A stretch of 64,000 bases of DNA from Planctomycetota bacterium (GTDB lineage: Bacteria; Planctomycetota; PUPC01; JACPCR01), in contig JAQBXN010000016.1 of assembly GCA_027625095.1 (NCBI GenBank), positions 1 through 64,000 on the forward strand. Direction: 5' to 3'. Under the pieces are notes generated by a model. That model was not told the origin of the DNA. It worked only from the letters and a program-made list of their open reading frames with translations, and did not search any database. Position 1 is the first letter of the stretch; every line of letters starts with the position of its first letter. The position numbers and the translations under genes are program-made. This document shows, piece after piece, positions 37,037-47,224 of this stretch.

Positions 37037-37615
37037 CTAAAGTCTCCGGTCTTTTATCGGCCCTTCTCCGCTATTACGAGCCCGCAACTTTTGTTGATTA
37101 AACTCTTCCGAGCCTCCGGACGGAATGGAGAGGCTCTGCCATTTCTCCCCAACCAGAATTTTTGAAATAAGGACAATTTGGCCCACATGGTAGCCGTAGT
37201 GATCGACTTGGCGTTGGATGGCTTGAATAACGCTGTGATCTTCTCCCCTTATCTGTACTGTTCGATTCAAATCCTCGGGTTTCAAATCTTTCAGGGCCTC
37301 AAAAACATTCACCCATCCATGCTCCCAGTAACGCTCGATTAATCCAGGGACCAGGAGGTCATCCACAAATTCATTCTCCCGATGCCGCCACGGTTTTTCG
37401 CCGTCGGTTGTCAGAAAGTCGGTCCATCGCGACAGCATGTTGCCTGCCATGTGCTTCATGATGATAGATACCGAGTTAGTATTCGGATGGATTCTCTCGT
37501 GCATCTGAGTGTAACTGAGCTGCTCGATTGCCCGCTCCGCCAGACGTTTCTGTTTCAAGAATATCTCGCGAGCCTGCAACAAGTATTCTTCAGCGGCATC
37601 TTCACTCATCATCAA
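37037..37615 (-). CDS. DUF1572 (DinB-like) family protein
   Basis: NTNSVSIIMKHMAGNMLSRWTDFLTTDGEKPWRHRENEF; QRQVDHYGYHVGQIVLISKIL. Confidence 0.85.
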   Translation of the reverse strand: MMMSEDAAEEYLLQAREIFLKQKRLAERAIEQLSYTQMHERIHPNTNSVSIIMKHMAGNMLSRWTDFLTTDGEKPWRHRENEFVDDLLVPGLIERYWEHGWVNVFEALKDLKPEDLNRTVQIRGEDHSVIQAIQRQVDHYGYHVGQIVLISKILVGEKWQSLSIPSGGSEEFNQQKLRARNSGEGPIKDRRL

Positions 37616-39270
37616 TTCCCCAGGGATTGCACGTATTCTCTCCAGGCCTGGTCTACACGGGCGAAATTCGCTTTACCAAATACCGTTTCAAAAGCTTCTT
37701 CAGGCTTCCTTCCCTTCTTCATTTCCAGATAAAATTCTTTTATCACTCGTTTGTATTTCCCGCCGTTGGAGTGAATGAGGAAATGTACAAATGCCCAGGA
37801 CTCCAAGTAGTGGATACCCAGCTTACTGAGCCCTTCAATCTTGGACGGACTGTTGTCCTGGAATTCTGTCGCCGCCAGCATCACCAGCTTACCAATAGGC
37901 ACGGACGCATTTTCGGCAAGCACTTTTTTGAGCATCCGAACCCGCTCCTCCGGCACTTGCCCCAACTTGAAGCGACGCCCGCCTGGCTCGCCAATTTCAA
38001 AATACTCGGCGAGCCCTTCATTGAACCAGAAAGGGACATACGAGATAAAGTAATCAAGAAACTGGTGGAAGCCTTCATGGTAAATGACCTCAATAAGTCT
38101 TTGCTGATCCCCTGGATTGTATAACACCAATTCTTTTACAGTCGGCGAGTAGTAGCCGGCTACCCATTGTCCTGCCAGAGTGGTTGTCTGGCCCATATAT
38201 TTATAGAAACCCTCTTTAGTGGCGAAGAGGCGAACAGTGAACTTCCGATTGAGTTCATCGCCTTTGAATTGGAATTGAGCCGAATATTCTCGATAGATTC
38301 TTTCGAGTTCCATCGCTGCAAGATCGGCAAGCCGCTGGCCGTCGTCAGTCATGACCCTGTAGTGCCCGGTCTCTCTGGTGTATGTACGCCCCCAGTCCGG
38401 CCCTTTCTGAACGGTTTCAAAAAGGTCTTTATAGAACTTCGCCTGAGAGTGCGCGGGCTCAAGCTTGAGGAAGGCTTCCAAATCAGCAATAGCTTTACCT
38501 AAGTCGCCGGCAAACCTGTATGCCATAGCCCGCAGGTAGAGGGCGTAACGAAATTGTGGATCCTGCCGGACACACTCGCTCAAGTCCTCTAACGCCCCCT
38601 GCATCTGCCTCAGTTGATACCGGATATAACCACGATAATAGAGGGCCGCCGGCTGCGCACCGTTCAACTCAAGGCTGTCATTCAGCAAAGCCAGAGCTAG
38701 GTCATAATGAAGTTCATCGGTCGCCGTGATTGCATCTTTAGTAAGACTGAATGCCTTTTTCTTTACTTCCTCAGTGAGCTCTGATTCTTGCTTATTCGTA
38801 GCTTCAGTGGTCTTTTTCGACTCGATACTTGCCTTCACCCTTTTTAACTCCAGAGCTTTCGCTTCTCGAGCACTGAGCCACTTGCCATCTATTTTTTCAA
38901 AACCCAGAGCCTCTCGTGCTTCCGGGTGATCAGGATTTAGCTGCAGCACTAATTCCAATTCGTGCTTCATCTCTTTGTAGAGTTTTTTCGACTTGCACCA
39001 CGAAGCAAGTGAAGAGTGACCAGCGACATCGTCCTGGGCAAGCTCATCTGCCCTGGCCTTGTACTCCTGGGCAGGTGTTCTGGCTTTTTCAATACGCTCG
39101 ATTTCTGCTTTCTGAAAGTTGAAAGTGCCGAACCTGGTTTTGATGTTGATCGCGCCATCTTTTTCCTTCACGTCCCCTTCAAGTTTCCGGCCGTCCTTGA
39201 AATGGAGGATATCGCCGTGAGCCACATTGACGACGAAGGCTGAAATAATGGTGAAAATTAATATCCGCAT
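37612..39270 (-). CDS. Secreted TPR protein with gluzincin (peptidase MA/DUF1570-like) domain
   Basis: LEGDVKEKDGAINIKTRFGTFNFQKAEIERI; TPR repeats; VIYHEGFHQFLDYFISYVPFWFNEGLAEYFE HExxH-like site. Confidence 0.8.
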   Translation of the reverse strand: MRILIFTIISAFVVNVAHGDILHFKDGRKLEGDVKEKDGAINIKTRFGTFNFQKAEIERIEKARTPAQEYKARADELAQDDVAGHSSLASWCKSKKLYKEMKHELELVLQLNPDHPEAREALGFEKIDGKWLSAREAKALELKRVKASIESKKTTEATNKQESELTEEVKKKAFSLTKDAITATDELHYDLALALLNDSLELNGAQPAALYYRGYIRYQLRQMQGALEDLSECVRQDPQFRYALYLRAMAYRFAGDLGKAIADLEAFLKLEPAHSQAKFYKDLFETVQKGPDWGRTYTRETGHYRVMTDDGQRLADLAAMELERIYREYSAQFQFKGDELNRKFTVRLFATKEGFYKYMGQTTTLAGQWVAGYYSPTVKELVLYNPGDQQRLIEVIYHEGFHQFLDYFISYVPFWFNEGLAEYFEIGEPGGRRFKLGQVPEERVRMLKKVLAENASVPIGKLVMLAATEFQDNSPSKIEGLSKLGIHYLESWAFVHFLIHSNGGKYKRVIKEFYLEMKKGRKPEEAFETVFGKANFARVDQAWREYVQSLGN

Positions 39271-39279
39271 AGTCTTCCT

Positions 39280-40866
39280 TTAATTGGGAGGGCTGTCGCC
39301 GTCTTTCACATCGAGTTGGGAACTATTGTCTTTGCCGGAAGATTTCTCCTCTACGGATTCTAGATTCTTGCTCCCCGTCTCGACTGACTCAGATCGAATT
39401 TGCTTTTCTTTGGCCGGTTGTTCCAGCTCTTCCGGCCGCTCAATGTAGAGCAGTATCTGTTCTCTGCTCGCGGCTTCCCCGGGAGGTGGTGTCAATCGCT
39501 GCATGTAGTAAAGCTTGGCGTGTACTACTGCCCGCTCCGGTGCGTGACTCTTGTTCCACAACCGTTTTAAGTACTCGAGATAATAGGGCAGGTACCCGCC
39601 GTAAGCACTCTCAGTAATCCTCTCAAAGAACTTTCGCCATCTGTAATGCTTGTGGCGTCTGTTGAGATGCTGAGGTTTGGTCCAATTGACGGTGTCACGC
39701 TGGGTTATCAGGTCGACAGTCTCACCGTTGCCGAGTGCTGCCGGAGCGACGAGCCAGCCATCGCTCTTTCTCGGAGCGGGTGAGAACATGGCCCAATACT
39801 GGTTTAAGCGGAAGACTTGAGTGAAGGCCCTGAATGGTTCGGGAAACCTTCCGGTGTTATTCATTAAATTACCAACACACCAGATACTGATGGTAATCAA
39901 AGACAGAATCACCAAGGTGTCTTGAAAGGGCCTGAAGGGGAGGATGCGGACATCAGAGGCTCTGTCTGGTGTTTCTTGAGTCAGCTTCCATCCGAGCCTG
40001 TCCCAGAGGGCGCCCGGTAAAAATCCAATGCCGGCGGCAATGCAAATTAATGGAAACAAGCCCAGCATCATCAACGCACCAAATGAAAGGTGCATTAGCA
40101 TCAGGGCGAGGAACAGACCTATTCTGATATAAGGGACAAATACTGGCAGGATGAGCAGAATCGGAATCAGGCCCTCAAAGAAATAAACCGAAATAGTCAT
40201 CGGTTTGAGCAAGGCGGAATACTCCAAAACTTTGGTGCCGAGTGGGCGAGCTATGGACTCCATACTGAGCGCGTAGTATACGGCCGTGCCGTTTACCCAT
40301 TCTGGCCCGGATTTATGCAGGAAGGCGAAGAGATAGAGGAGAAATACTTGAGCCAGATAGGCCATACCGGCGGTGCAAATAACCGGGGCCTTCAGGCCCT
40401 TTTCTGTTGTCTTTGAATCGACAGAGAAATAGTCTCCCCAGGGCAGGAATATGCCCCAGAAGACCAGCATCCGAAGCAGATCGTCTCCGCCTTGCAGCAA
40501 AATCAGATTGCGGTTCTGCAGGGATGTCAAAAAAAGCCAGGAGAGGAATGTAACCAGACGAGTTCGATAACCGAATGCCATGCATACCGCGAGCATGCCG
40601 GCGCACAAAAAGAGGACGGCCTGATATTGCCAGGTGCCGTTCAAGAGGTGGAAGCAGAATATCCATTTTGCGGTGAACTTAATCTGGGCTTCACGCGGTA
40701 CTAATCCTTCGTCTGTGTAATGTGCTATCAAATCGGTTGAGCGGATCAGCAGGTCAGCAATGACAAGGATAGCTACCGCAATGCGAAGAGCCGCGAGAGA
40801 ACGCGGATCAATTCCGAGCAGTTCTCCGTCGTTCACCAGGATAGATTTTGGCTTATGTTTTCGCAC
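39280..40866 (-). CDS. HTTM domain (vitamin K-dependent gamma-carboxylase-related) membrane protein
   Basis: LAALRIAVAILVIADLL, FGYRTRLVTFLSWLFLTSLQNRNLILLQGGDDLLRMLVFWGIFLPWGDYFSVD, FHKSGPEWVNG. Confidence 0.88.
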   Translation of the reverse strand: MRKHKPKSILVNDGELLGIDPRSLAALRIAVAILVIADLLIRSTDLIAHYTDEGLVPREAQIKFTAKWIFCFHLLNGTWQYQAVLFLCAGMLAVCMAFGYRTRLVTFLSWLFLTSLQNRNLILLQGGDDLLRMLVFWGIFLPWGDYFSVDSKTTEKGLKAPVICTAGMAYLAQVFLLYLFAFLHKSGPEWVNGTAVYYALSMESIARPLGTKVLEYSALLKPMTISVYFFEGLIPILLILPVFVPYIRIGLFLALMLMHLSFGALMMLGLFPLICIAAGIGFLPGALWDRLGWKLTQETPDRASDVRILPFRPFQDTLVILSLITISIWCVGNLMNNTGRFPEPFRAFTQVFRLNQYWAMFSPAPRKSDGWLVAPAALGNGETVDLITQRDTVNWTKPQHLNRRHKHYRWRKFFERITESAYGGYLPYYLEYLKRLWNKSHAPERAVVHAKLYYMQRLTPPPGEAASREQILLYIERPEELEQPAKEKQIRSESVETGSKNLESVEEKSSGKDNSSQLDVKDGDSPPN

Positions 40867-40890
40867 GATATTTCGATGCCTCCGAACACC

Positions 40891-42084
40891 TCACAGAAGT
40901 TGCTTCAAGGCTTGTGCGAAGTGAATGTATTGTTCCGGGGTGTTGTAGATTTGTGCTGATAATCGGGCGATCCTGCTCCGCCGGGAAGGCCAGGGAATGA
41001 TCGGGACTTCAATTTTGTAAGGGTCCAGCAGTTTGTCCTGCAGCGGGCTGCCATAGAGAAAGGTCACCGGGTCCTCTGTTGTGCTGTCAGGCAGTTTTAC
41101 CGGTGCAACCGCTCCGACCATTTCGGGTGGACATGGGGGGAGAATTCCCAGGGTGTTACATATTTCCGTCTGACCCCACAGGGCTAATTCGTGATTTCGT
41201 TTCATTAATTCTTTCCATCCTCCCGGTAGTAATTCACCCATGAATTTCAAGGATTCGGGAACACACAGGAAGGCGGTCGGGTCATCTGTCCCTCGCCAGA
41301 AAAACTGATTCCAGAGAGCTGAATGCTCAGTAGCACCTCTATTATACCCATGGCTGATCGAGGTGGGAAGGATGCTGTCTTGCTTGTCTTCGCGCACATA
41401 CAAGAACCCCGCCCCCTTCGGTGAACAAAGCCATTTATGGCAATTTCCGCCATAGTAAGCCGCTCCGAGATCCTGCAGGTCCAGTGGAAGCATGCCCGGC
41501 GCGTGCGCTCCATCAATGAAAGTATCAACTCCCCTTTCATGTAATGCATGGACGATTTCTCTTGCCGGGAACACCATACCCGTCTGGCTGGTGACATGGT
41601 CTACGAGAGCAATTCGGGTTCGATTCGTAACGGCCGCAAGCAGGGCTTCTGTAATTTCTGATGGATTGGATATAGGAAAAGGTACGGGCGCTACAACAAC
41701 TCGTGCATCGGAACGCTTTGCCACGAAATCCAGAATGTTTTTGCATGCGTTATATTCGTGGTCTGTCGTCAGCAGTTCGTCCCCCGGCTCAAATTCCAGG
41801 GAGCGGAGGACTGCATTTGCTGCTGAAGTAACATTCAAAACAAAGACCAGGCAATCCGGGTTCGCTCCAACGAAATTCGCCAGCTCTATCCGGGCAGCAT
41901 TCAGCAGGCTTTCAAGATCCCTGACCAGGAATTGGACGGGTTGACGCTCCATCCGGTTCCTGAGTTCCTGCTGTTTTTCCAAGACTGCGAGAGGGCACGA
42001 GCCGAATGAGCCGTGATTAAGGAACACAAGGTCTGGTTCAAGGGGGAAGTAGCGGGCGAATTTTGAGGGAGGTGGGATGTTCAT
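40891..42084 (-). CDS. Class V aminotransferase-fold PLP enzyme (isopenicillin-N epimerase-like)
   Basis: VFLNHGSFGSCPLAVLEKQ, LLTTDHEYNACKNIL, LVDHVTSQTGMVFPAREIV, FIDGAHAPGMLPLDL, YYGGNCHKWLCSPKGAGFLYV. Confidence 0.9.
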   Translation of the reverse strand: MNIPPPSKFARYFPLEPDLVFLNHGSFGSCPLAVLEKQQELRNRMERQPVQFLVRDLESLLNAARIELANFVGANPDCLVFVLNVTSAANAVLRSLEFEPGDELLTTDHEYNACKNILDFVAKRSDARVVVAPVPFPISNPSEITEALLAAVTNRTRIALVDHVTSQTGMVFPAREIVHALHERGVDTFIDGAHAPGMLPLDLQDLGAAYYGGNCHKWLCSPKGAGFLYVREDKQDSILPTSISHGYNRGATEHSALWNQFFWRGTDDPTAFLCVPESLKFMGELLPGGWKELMKRNHELALWGQTEICNTLGILPPCPPEMVGAVAPVKLPDSTTEDPVTFLYGSPLQDKLLDPYKIEVPIIPWPSRRSRIARLSAQIYNTPEQYIHFAQALKQLL

Positions 42085-42137
42085 ATTCCTGTTTTTATTG
42101 AAGAAACATTCCTGAGCAAACAGCACTGAAAGACTTT

Positions 42138-43505
42138 GTGATGACCAATGCCCGCCCCAACATCATACTGATTAACTGTGACGATCTCGGCTATGGCGAT
42201 CTCGGCTGCTACGGTTCAAGAGTTAACAAGACCCCTTCCCTTGACCGTATGGCAGAGGAAGGAATGAGGTTTACCGATTTTTACCAGGCGTCCGCCGTCT
42301 GTTCGCCTTCGCGGGGGGCGATGCTGACAGGGTGTTACCCAAGAAGAATTGGGTTCGGCAGTTTTGATGGACGCTGGGTGCTGTTCCCCGGCCAATCCGT
42401 GGGGCTGAGTCAGAATGAGAAGACTGTGGCATCGGTGTTGAGGGAGAATGGTTACGCCACAATGTTGGTGGGCAAATGGCATTGCGGCGACCAGCCTGAA
42501 TTTTTGCCCACCAGACACGGCTTCGACCACTATTACGGTATTCCATACAGTAATGACATGGGGCGGCAGGTTGGTCGGGAACACTATCCGCCGCTCCCCT
42601 TGATGGATGATGACGAGGTCATTCAAGAACAACCGGATCAGACTTCAATTACGGAACGATACGTCGAGCGTTCTGTGCGATTCATTCGGGAAAACAAAGA
42701 CCGGCCATTCTTTTTGTACCTCGCACACATGTATGTTCACCTGCCTCTTTACGCGCCAGAGCGTTTCCTGAGGCAATCGGAGAACGGCCCATACGGTGCG
42801 GCAGTCGAATGCATCGACTGGGCAGCAAGTGTTCTTCTTGATGAGATTAAAGTGCTCGGACTCGATGAAAACACTTTGATCGTCTTCACTTCTGACAATG
42901 GCAGTCGCGGTAAAGATGAAGGCGGAAGCAATGCCCCCCTCCGTGGTGGTAAGGGAACGACCTGGGAGGGTGGCCAGCGGCTACCCTGCATCATGCGCTG
43001 GCCTGGAAAGATTCCCGCAGCTACCGAATGCAACGGGATGGCACTTTCCATGGACTTCCTGCCTACCTTCGCCGAGCTTGCTGGCTGCGATTTGCCAGAC
43101 GACCGGATTATCGACGGCAAGAGCATCACACCACTAATGGCTGGTGAAGAGGCCACCACCCAGCATGATGCCTTCTTCTACTACTTCAAGGATGACATCC
43201 AGGCCGTGCGGTCCGGTAACTGGAAACTTCATATCCGGCGTCGTGATGACGAAGTCGCTGAGCTGTACGACCTGGAAGCGGATATCGGTGAAACTGAGAA
43301 CGTTCACGATATGCACCCCGATGTAGTGAAGGACCTGCTTTCAAAGATTCAGGCCTGCCGTGAGGACATCGGTGACGGCGCTGCCGGCGTGGAAGGTGCA
43401 AACTGCCGACCGGTTGGACGAGTTGAAAATGCGGATACTCTGACGCATTACAATCCAGATCATCCTTACATCATTTCAATGTATGACATCGAGGATGCCG
43501 GATAA
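42138..43505 (+). CDS. Sulfatase (arylsulfatase family), CSPSR formylglycine motif
   Basis: PNIILINCDDLGYGDLGCYGS, ASAVCSPSRGAMLTG, LVGKWHCG, FTSDNGS. Confidence 0.95.
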   Translation: MMTNARPNIILINCDDLGYGDLGCYGSRVNKTPSLDRMAEEGMRFTDFYQASAVCSPSRGAMLTGCYPRRIGFGSFDGRWVLFPGQSVGLSQNEKTVASVLRENGYATMLVGKWHCGDQPEFLPTRHGFDHYYGIPYSNDMGRQVGREHYPPLPLMDDDEVIQEQPDQTSITERYVERSVRFIRENKDRPFFLYLAHMYVHLPLYAPERFLRQSENGPYGAAVECIDWAASVLLDEIKVLGLDENTLIVFTSDNGSRGKDEGGSNAPLRGGKGTTWEGGQRLPCIMRWPGKIPAATECNGMALSMDFLPTFAELAGCDLPDDRIIDGKSITPLMAGEEATTQHDAFFYYFKDDIQAVRSGNWKLHIRRRDDEVAELYDLEADIGETENVHDMHPDVVKDLLSKIQACREDIGDGAAGVEGANCRPVGRVENADTLTHYNPDHPYIISMYDIEDAG

Positions 43506-45859
43506 TGCTCGGTGTTGTGTCATGCCATAAACCAACTTCAGGTGAGACCATGAGATCATTCTGGAAACCCTGTTTCGCACTGCTTCTGCTGGTCGGGAGC
43601 TGCGCTGCAGAGAACAGTGCCATTGAACTGAATATGGCTGAAGGCCTTTCCGCTGCCATCTTCGCCAAAGATCCGGGCTCTCGAAACAAGCGATGTGCAG
43701 TGGCCAATGTCACCAAACTGGGCGGCGAGGCGTTTTATCTGTCGTCTGAGACGCTTTCACCCGGCGAGTACGTCCTGACGATGCGGATGAAGCTGTCCGT
43801 CATTAATCACATGAATTCGGCACCCCTTCACTTCGCTCTCAAAGTCGAGGGAGCGGCTGACGCGATACGTTCGTTCGACATCCTGGTGATCGAGCGCCCT
43901 CAGGTATATCAGCCCGTTACTTGTCGATTTTCTGTTACAAATAGAGGGAAGATTTCCGCCTCACTCACCTGGGAACGGAAGGCATTGAATCCGGAGAAGC
44001 GGGCGAGCGTAAGAGTAGAAATTAAAGACATTCCCAAGCTGCCGACGGTGGCAGTGACCGGCAATGAGCCCGACGATCTGGATGAGGATGACATCGAGGT
44101 CGAACTCTCCGCCGAGCCACCGCTCAGCGGCCTTAAATATCTCTACCTGGCCGTCGACAGTGTGAATGTCACGAAGCTATCCGATGTCAGCATCACGAAG
44201 CTGGAAGTGGACAAGGTTCGATACTCACCTGGAGAAAAACCGCAGATAGAGCTGAGTTTCAGCAATCATGCAGAGGAAGCTCGAAAACTGCGTGTTGAGA
44301 CTTTTCTTGTGCACGATCTTGATACACGGATACCGGTTGACTCACGTGAAATCGAATGCGCTCCGACAAGCGCTCACAGTCTGGCGATCTCTGGCCCTAC
44401 TGTGGAAGCCAAGTGGGGGTACGCAATTCATTGCCGAATTTCTGACGGCGAGAATTTGCTCGCTGAACGGAGTGAGTATTTCACTGTTCACGAAAATCTC
44501 TGGGCCGTGTTAATTACGGGCAGGACGCCCGCTCAGTTTACTGCACATGTCACAGAGTCGAGGGCCCAAGCCGCAGCATTAGCAGGCAAGCGACGCTATC
44601 AGAATTTCTGGGAGTCCGGTTTCTGGGCGCCGGATGAGTTCGGCGATTTCACTCCAGATACTGAATTCTGGTGGGGAGGACAGGGTAATTATTATGGCGG
44701 CCGGACAGGTACAAGAGTCCAGAACGAAGAAGCACACAAGGTTGGTATCTCGTGCGCGGTCTATTCGAATATCTGGGGGGGAGATGGCCCTCCCGCATTC
44801 GAACTGATCCGGCGGCAGCCGGAATGGGGTTACGCATCCACGTTCAACGTTGCCTGGTTAGATCGATGGGATCGCAACTCCATGGGCACGGGACGTCCAG
44901 GCTGGCCGATGCATGTCTGGCCTCTCACCATCATGAATCATGGCCTTGACGGCCCTATCGTGCATCATGGGCACGAGTTGATCGAGACACACAAAACGCT
45001 GGGCTGGGATGCCGTTCGCTATGATTCTCACGGGATCTCAAGTGAGAGCGCGAATCTGGTCAAGAAGCTGAAAACGATCGTACATGCGGAAGTGCCAAAC
45101 TTTCAGTTCGGTTACAACTCGAGCGTGCCGGGTCGCGACCCCAGCAAGGCCGAGGCATTCCGAATTCATTGCGAAAACGGGGGGGGCATCATGGAAGAAG
45201 GCATCCGGCAGTTTGCCGACGGGGGCATGTCTTTCAGCGGCGGCGCAACCTATGACGTATTCGCCAACAGACTTTTATCCTTCAAGAATGAGGCCCGCGA
45301 ATCCGGCGGGCACTTCCTTGCTATTGGCACGGACAAGCAGTTCCCCAATGACCTTGTTTATCAATACATCATCTGGCTCGCGGGCAACACACACCCCTGC
45401 TATGACTGGCCGGCCGTGAGCGTTGCCGACTACAACCAGTTCGCCACGCGCTTCGCCGGCCAACTGTGGGATCTCAACGTGAAGCCGATGGGATCACCTG
45501 AAGAGGTTATCGACATCGGTATGGCGAAAGACTTCCTTTGGAGATGGAAGGAATTCGTTCACCAGCGCGAGATGCCAGGCGGCCGGAACCAGTGGATCCT
45601 ACATCTGGTCAATACGCCCAAAGAGCGCGTCCTCTTCACTCACGACGATGTCAAGGTGCCCGAACCACACATTGATTTTCCCCTAAGCGTGAAGATGCCG
45701 CCCGAGGCGAAGGTCGAGGCCGTATGGTTCCTGACTGCCGAATATGAACTCACCCAGCACAAAATTGAATTCGAGCGCACCGGCAACGGGATTCGTTTCA
45801 TCGTTCCAAAGCTCCGGTTCTGGAGTTCCGTTGTAATCGATTGGAAACTGACTGAGTAA
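43505..45859 (+). CDS. Large secreted protein, possibly carbohydrate-active (start probably MRSFWKPCF at ~43550)
   Basis: Signal peptide-like FWKPCFALLLLVGSCAAE; TIM-barrel-like region LGWDAVRYDSHGISSESANLVKKLK; overlaps sulfatase stop. Confidence 0.65.
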   Translation: MLGVVSCHKPTSGETMRSFWKPCFALLLLVGSCAAENSAIELNMAEGLSAAIFAKDPGSRNKRCAVANVTKLGGEAFYLSSETLSPGEYVLTMRMKLSVINHMNSAPLHFALKVEGAADAIRSFDILVIERPQVYQPVTCRFSVTNRGKISASLTWERKALNPEKRASVRVEIKDIPKLPTVAVTGNEPDDLDEDDIEVELSAEPPLSGLKYLYLAVDSVNVTKLSDVSITKLEVDKVRYSPGEKPQIELSFSNHAEEARKLRVETFLVHDLDTRIPVDSREIECAPTSAHSLAISGPTVEAKWGYAIHCRISDGENLLAERSEYFTVHENLWAVLITGRTPAQFTAHVTESRAQAAALAGKRRYQNFWESGFWAPDEFGDFTPDTEFWWGGQGNYYGGRTGTRVQNEEAHKVGISCAVYSNIWGGDGPPAFELIRRQPEWGYASTFNVAWLDRWDRNSMGTGRPGWPMHVWPLTIMNHGLDGPIVHHGHELIETHKTLGWDAVRYDSHGISSESANLVKKLKTIVHAEVPNFQFGYNSSVPGRDPSKAEAFRIHCENGGGIMEEGIRQFADGGMSFSGGATYDVFANRLLSFKNEARESGGHFLAIGTDKQFPNDLVYQYIIWLAGNTHPCYDWPAVSVADYNQFATRFAGQLWDLNVKPMGSPEEVIDIGMAKDFLWRWKEFVHQREMPGGRNQWILHLVNTPKERVLFTHDDVKVPEPHIDFPLSVKMPPEAKVEAVWFLTAEYELTQHKIEFERTGNGIRFIVPKLRFWSSVVIDWKLTE

Positions 45860-45880
45860 ATTCAGTTCAGCAAGGGAAAT

Positions 45881-46837
45881 ATGAAAACAGGTATCGATCC
45901 CAAAGTTGACTTTGCATTTAAGAAGGTCTTTGGGAGCGAAGGCAACAAGGATATCTTGATCGACTGGCTGAATGCGGTCTTGAAGCCGCCGAAGGGTCAC
46001 GAGATCCAGTTGATTGAAATTTTGAATCCGTTCAATCTGCAGGAGGCTTCAGACGACAAGCTCTCGATCCTCGACGTCAAGGCAAGGGATCAATCTGGGC
46101 GGCAATACAATATCGAGATGCAGATGATCACGGTGCCTGATCTCTCTTCGAGGCTGCTCTACTATTGGGCCAGGCTGTATCAGGATCCGCTGAAGCAGGG
46201 CGAGGACTACTGCACACTCCAGCCCACGATCTCAATATGTATTCTGAATGAATCCTTGTTTCCAGATATAGAGGACGTCCACCTGATCTTCAGACTCTGG
46301 GATGAAAAGAACAGAATTGTCCTGACCGGCGATATCGAATTTCACCTTCTCCAATTGGAGAAGTTTGAACAATCTCCTGATACTCTTACTGAACCGCTTC
46401 AAGAGTGGTTATACTTTCTGAAGCACGGGGGTGAGTTGGACCCGGAACAACTCCCAAACCTGCTAGACCGACCACCGATCCGGCACGCAACAGAGGAACT
46501 CGCCATGATCACTAAACTCGACCTGGAGAAGGAACGATACGAATCGCGTCGCAAAGCTCAGATGGATCAGAACAGCTTCATCCGCGCCGCCCAGAAACGT
46601 GAGGAGCGGGCTTTGGCCAAGGGGAGAGCAGAGGGGAAAGCAGAGGGGAAAGCAGAGGGGGAAGCAAAGGGAAAAGCAGAGGGGGAAGCAAAGGGCAGAG
46701 CCGAAGGGGAGATTAGAGCCCTTCAGAGTGTTCTTGGTTTGCCGGTCTCCGATTGGGAGTCCTTGAGTGAACTGCCCATTGAAGAACTCAACAAGAAAGC
46801 CAGTGAGCTCAAGCAAAAATTGCAAGGAAGTTCATGA
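45881..46837 (+). CDS. Rpn family recombination-promoting nuclease/putative transposase (PD-(D/E)XK)
   Basis: KVDFAFKKVFGSEGNKDILIDWLNAVL, LSILDVKARDQSGRQYNIEMQM, SRLLYYWARLYQDPLKQGEDY; C-terminal (A/K)EGKAEG repeats. Confidence 0.93.
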   Translation: MKTGIDPKVDFAFKKVFGSEGNKDILIDWLNAVLKPPKGHEIQLIEILNPFNLQEASDDKLSILDVKARDQSGRQYNIEMQMITVPDLSSRLLYYWARLYQDPLKQGEDYCTLQPTISICILNESLFPDIEDVHLIFRLWDEKNRIVLTGDIEFHLLQLEKFEQSPDTLTEPLQEWLYFLKHGGELDPEQLPNLLDRPPIRHATEELAMITKLDLEKERYESRRKAQMDQNSFIRAAQKREERALAKGRAEGKAEGKAEGEAKGKAEGEAKGRAEGEIRALQSVLGLPVSDWESLSELPIEELNKKASELKQKLQGSS

Positions 46838-46963
46838 GCCACGTGCCTATTCAAGCCGATCAAAGTCTGTGAACTCGCTCGACTTCCAAACCGCAAGACG
46901 TCTCAGAGCCTATACGAAAGAACTCGCCAGAAGCATTAAATTCGACCCCGATGAGGAAAGATA

Positions 46964-47224
46964 TTGGGTCCCTTAGAAAGGGGGGTCATGGATTGGAACA
47001 ACATGATCTGCGCCGCCCAGGCACGTGAGAAGCAGGCGTATGCCGAAGGGGTAGCTTTCGGGACAACCAAAGCTCTTACAGAGGAGAAGCAGAGGGGCGC
47101 ATTTATCGATAAAACTCGAACTATCCAAAAGGGCTTTGGTTTAGAGGTAGCCACTCGAGAATCTTTGTTCGCACGCAACGATTCAGAGGGTGATTCCGGT
47201 GACTCGAAGCCAGAGTTGGGGTAG
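46964..47224 (+). pseudogene. Partial copy of Rpn-type nuclease C-terminus
   Basis: MDWNNMICAAQAREKQAYAEGVAFG resembles MDQNSFIRAAQKREERALAKGRAEG of the upstream gene. Confidence 0.5.
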
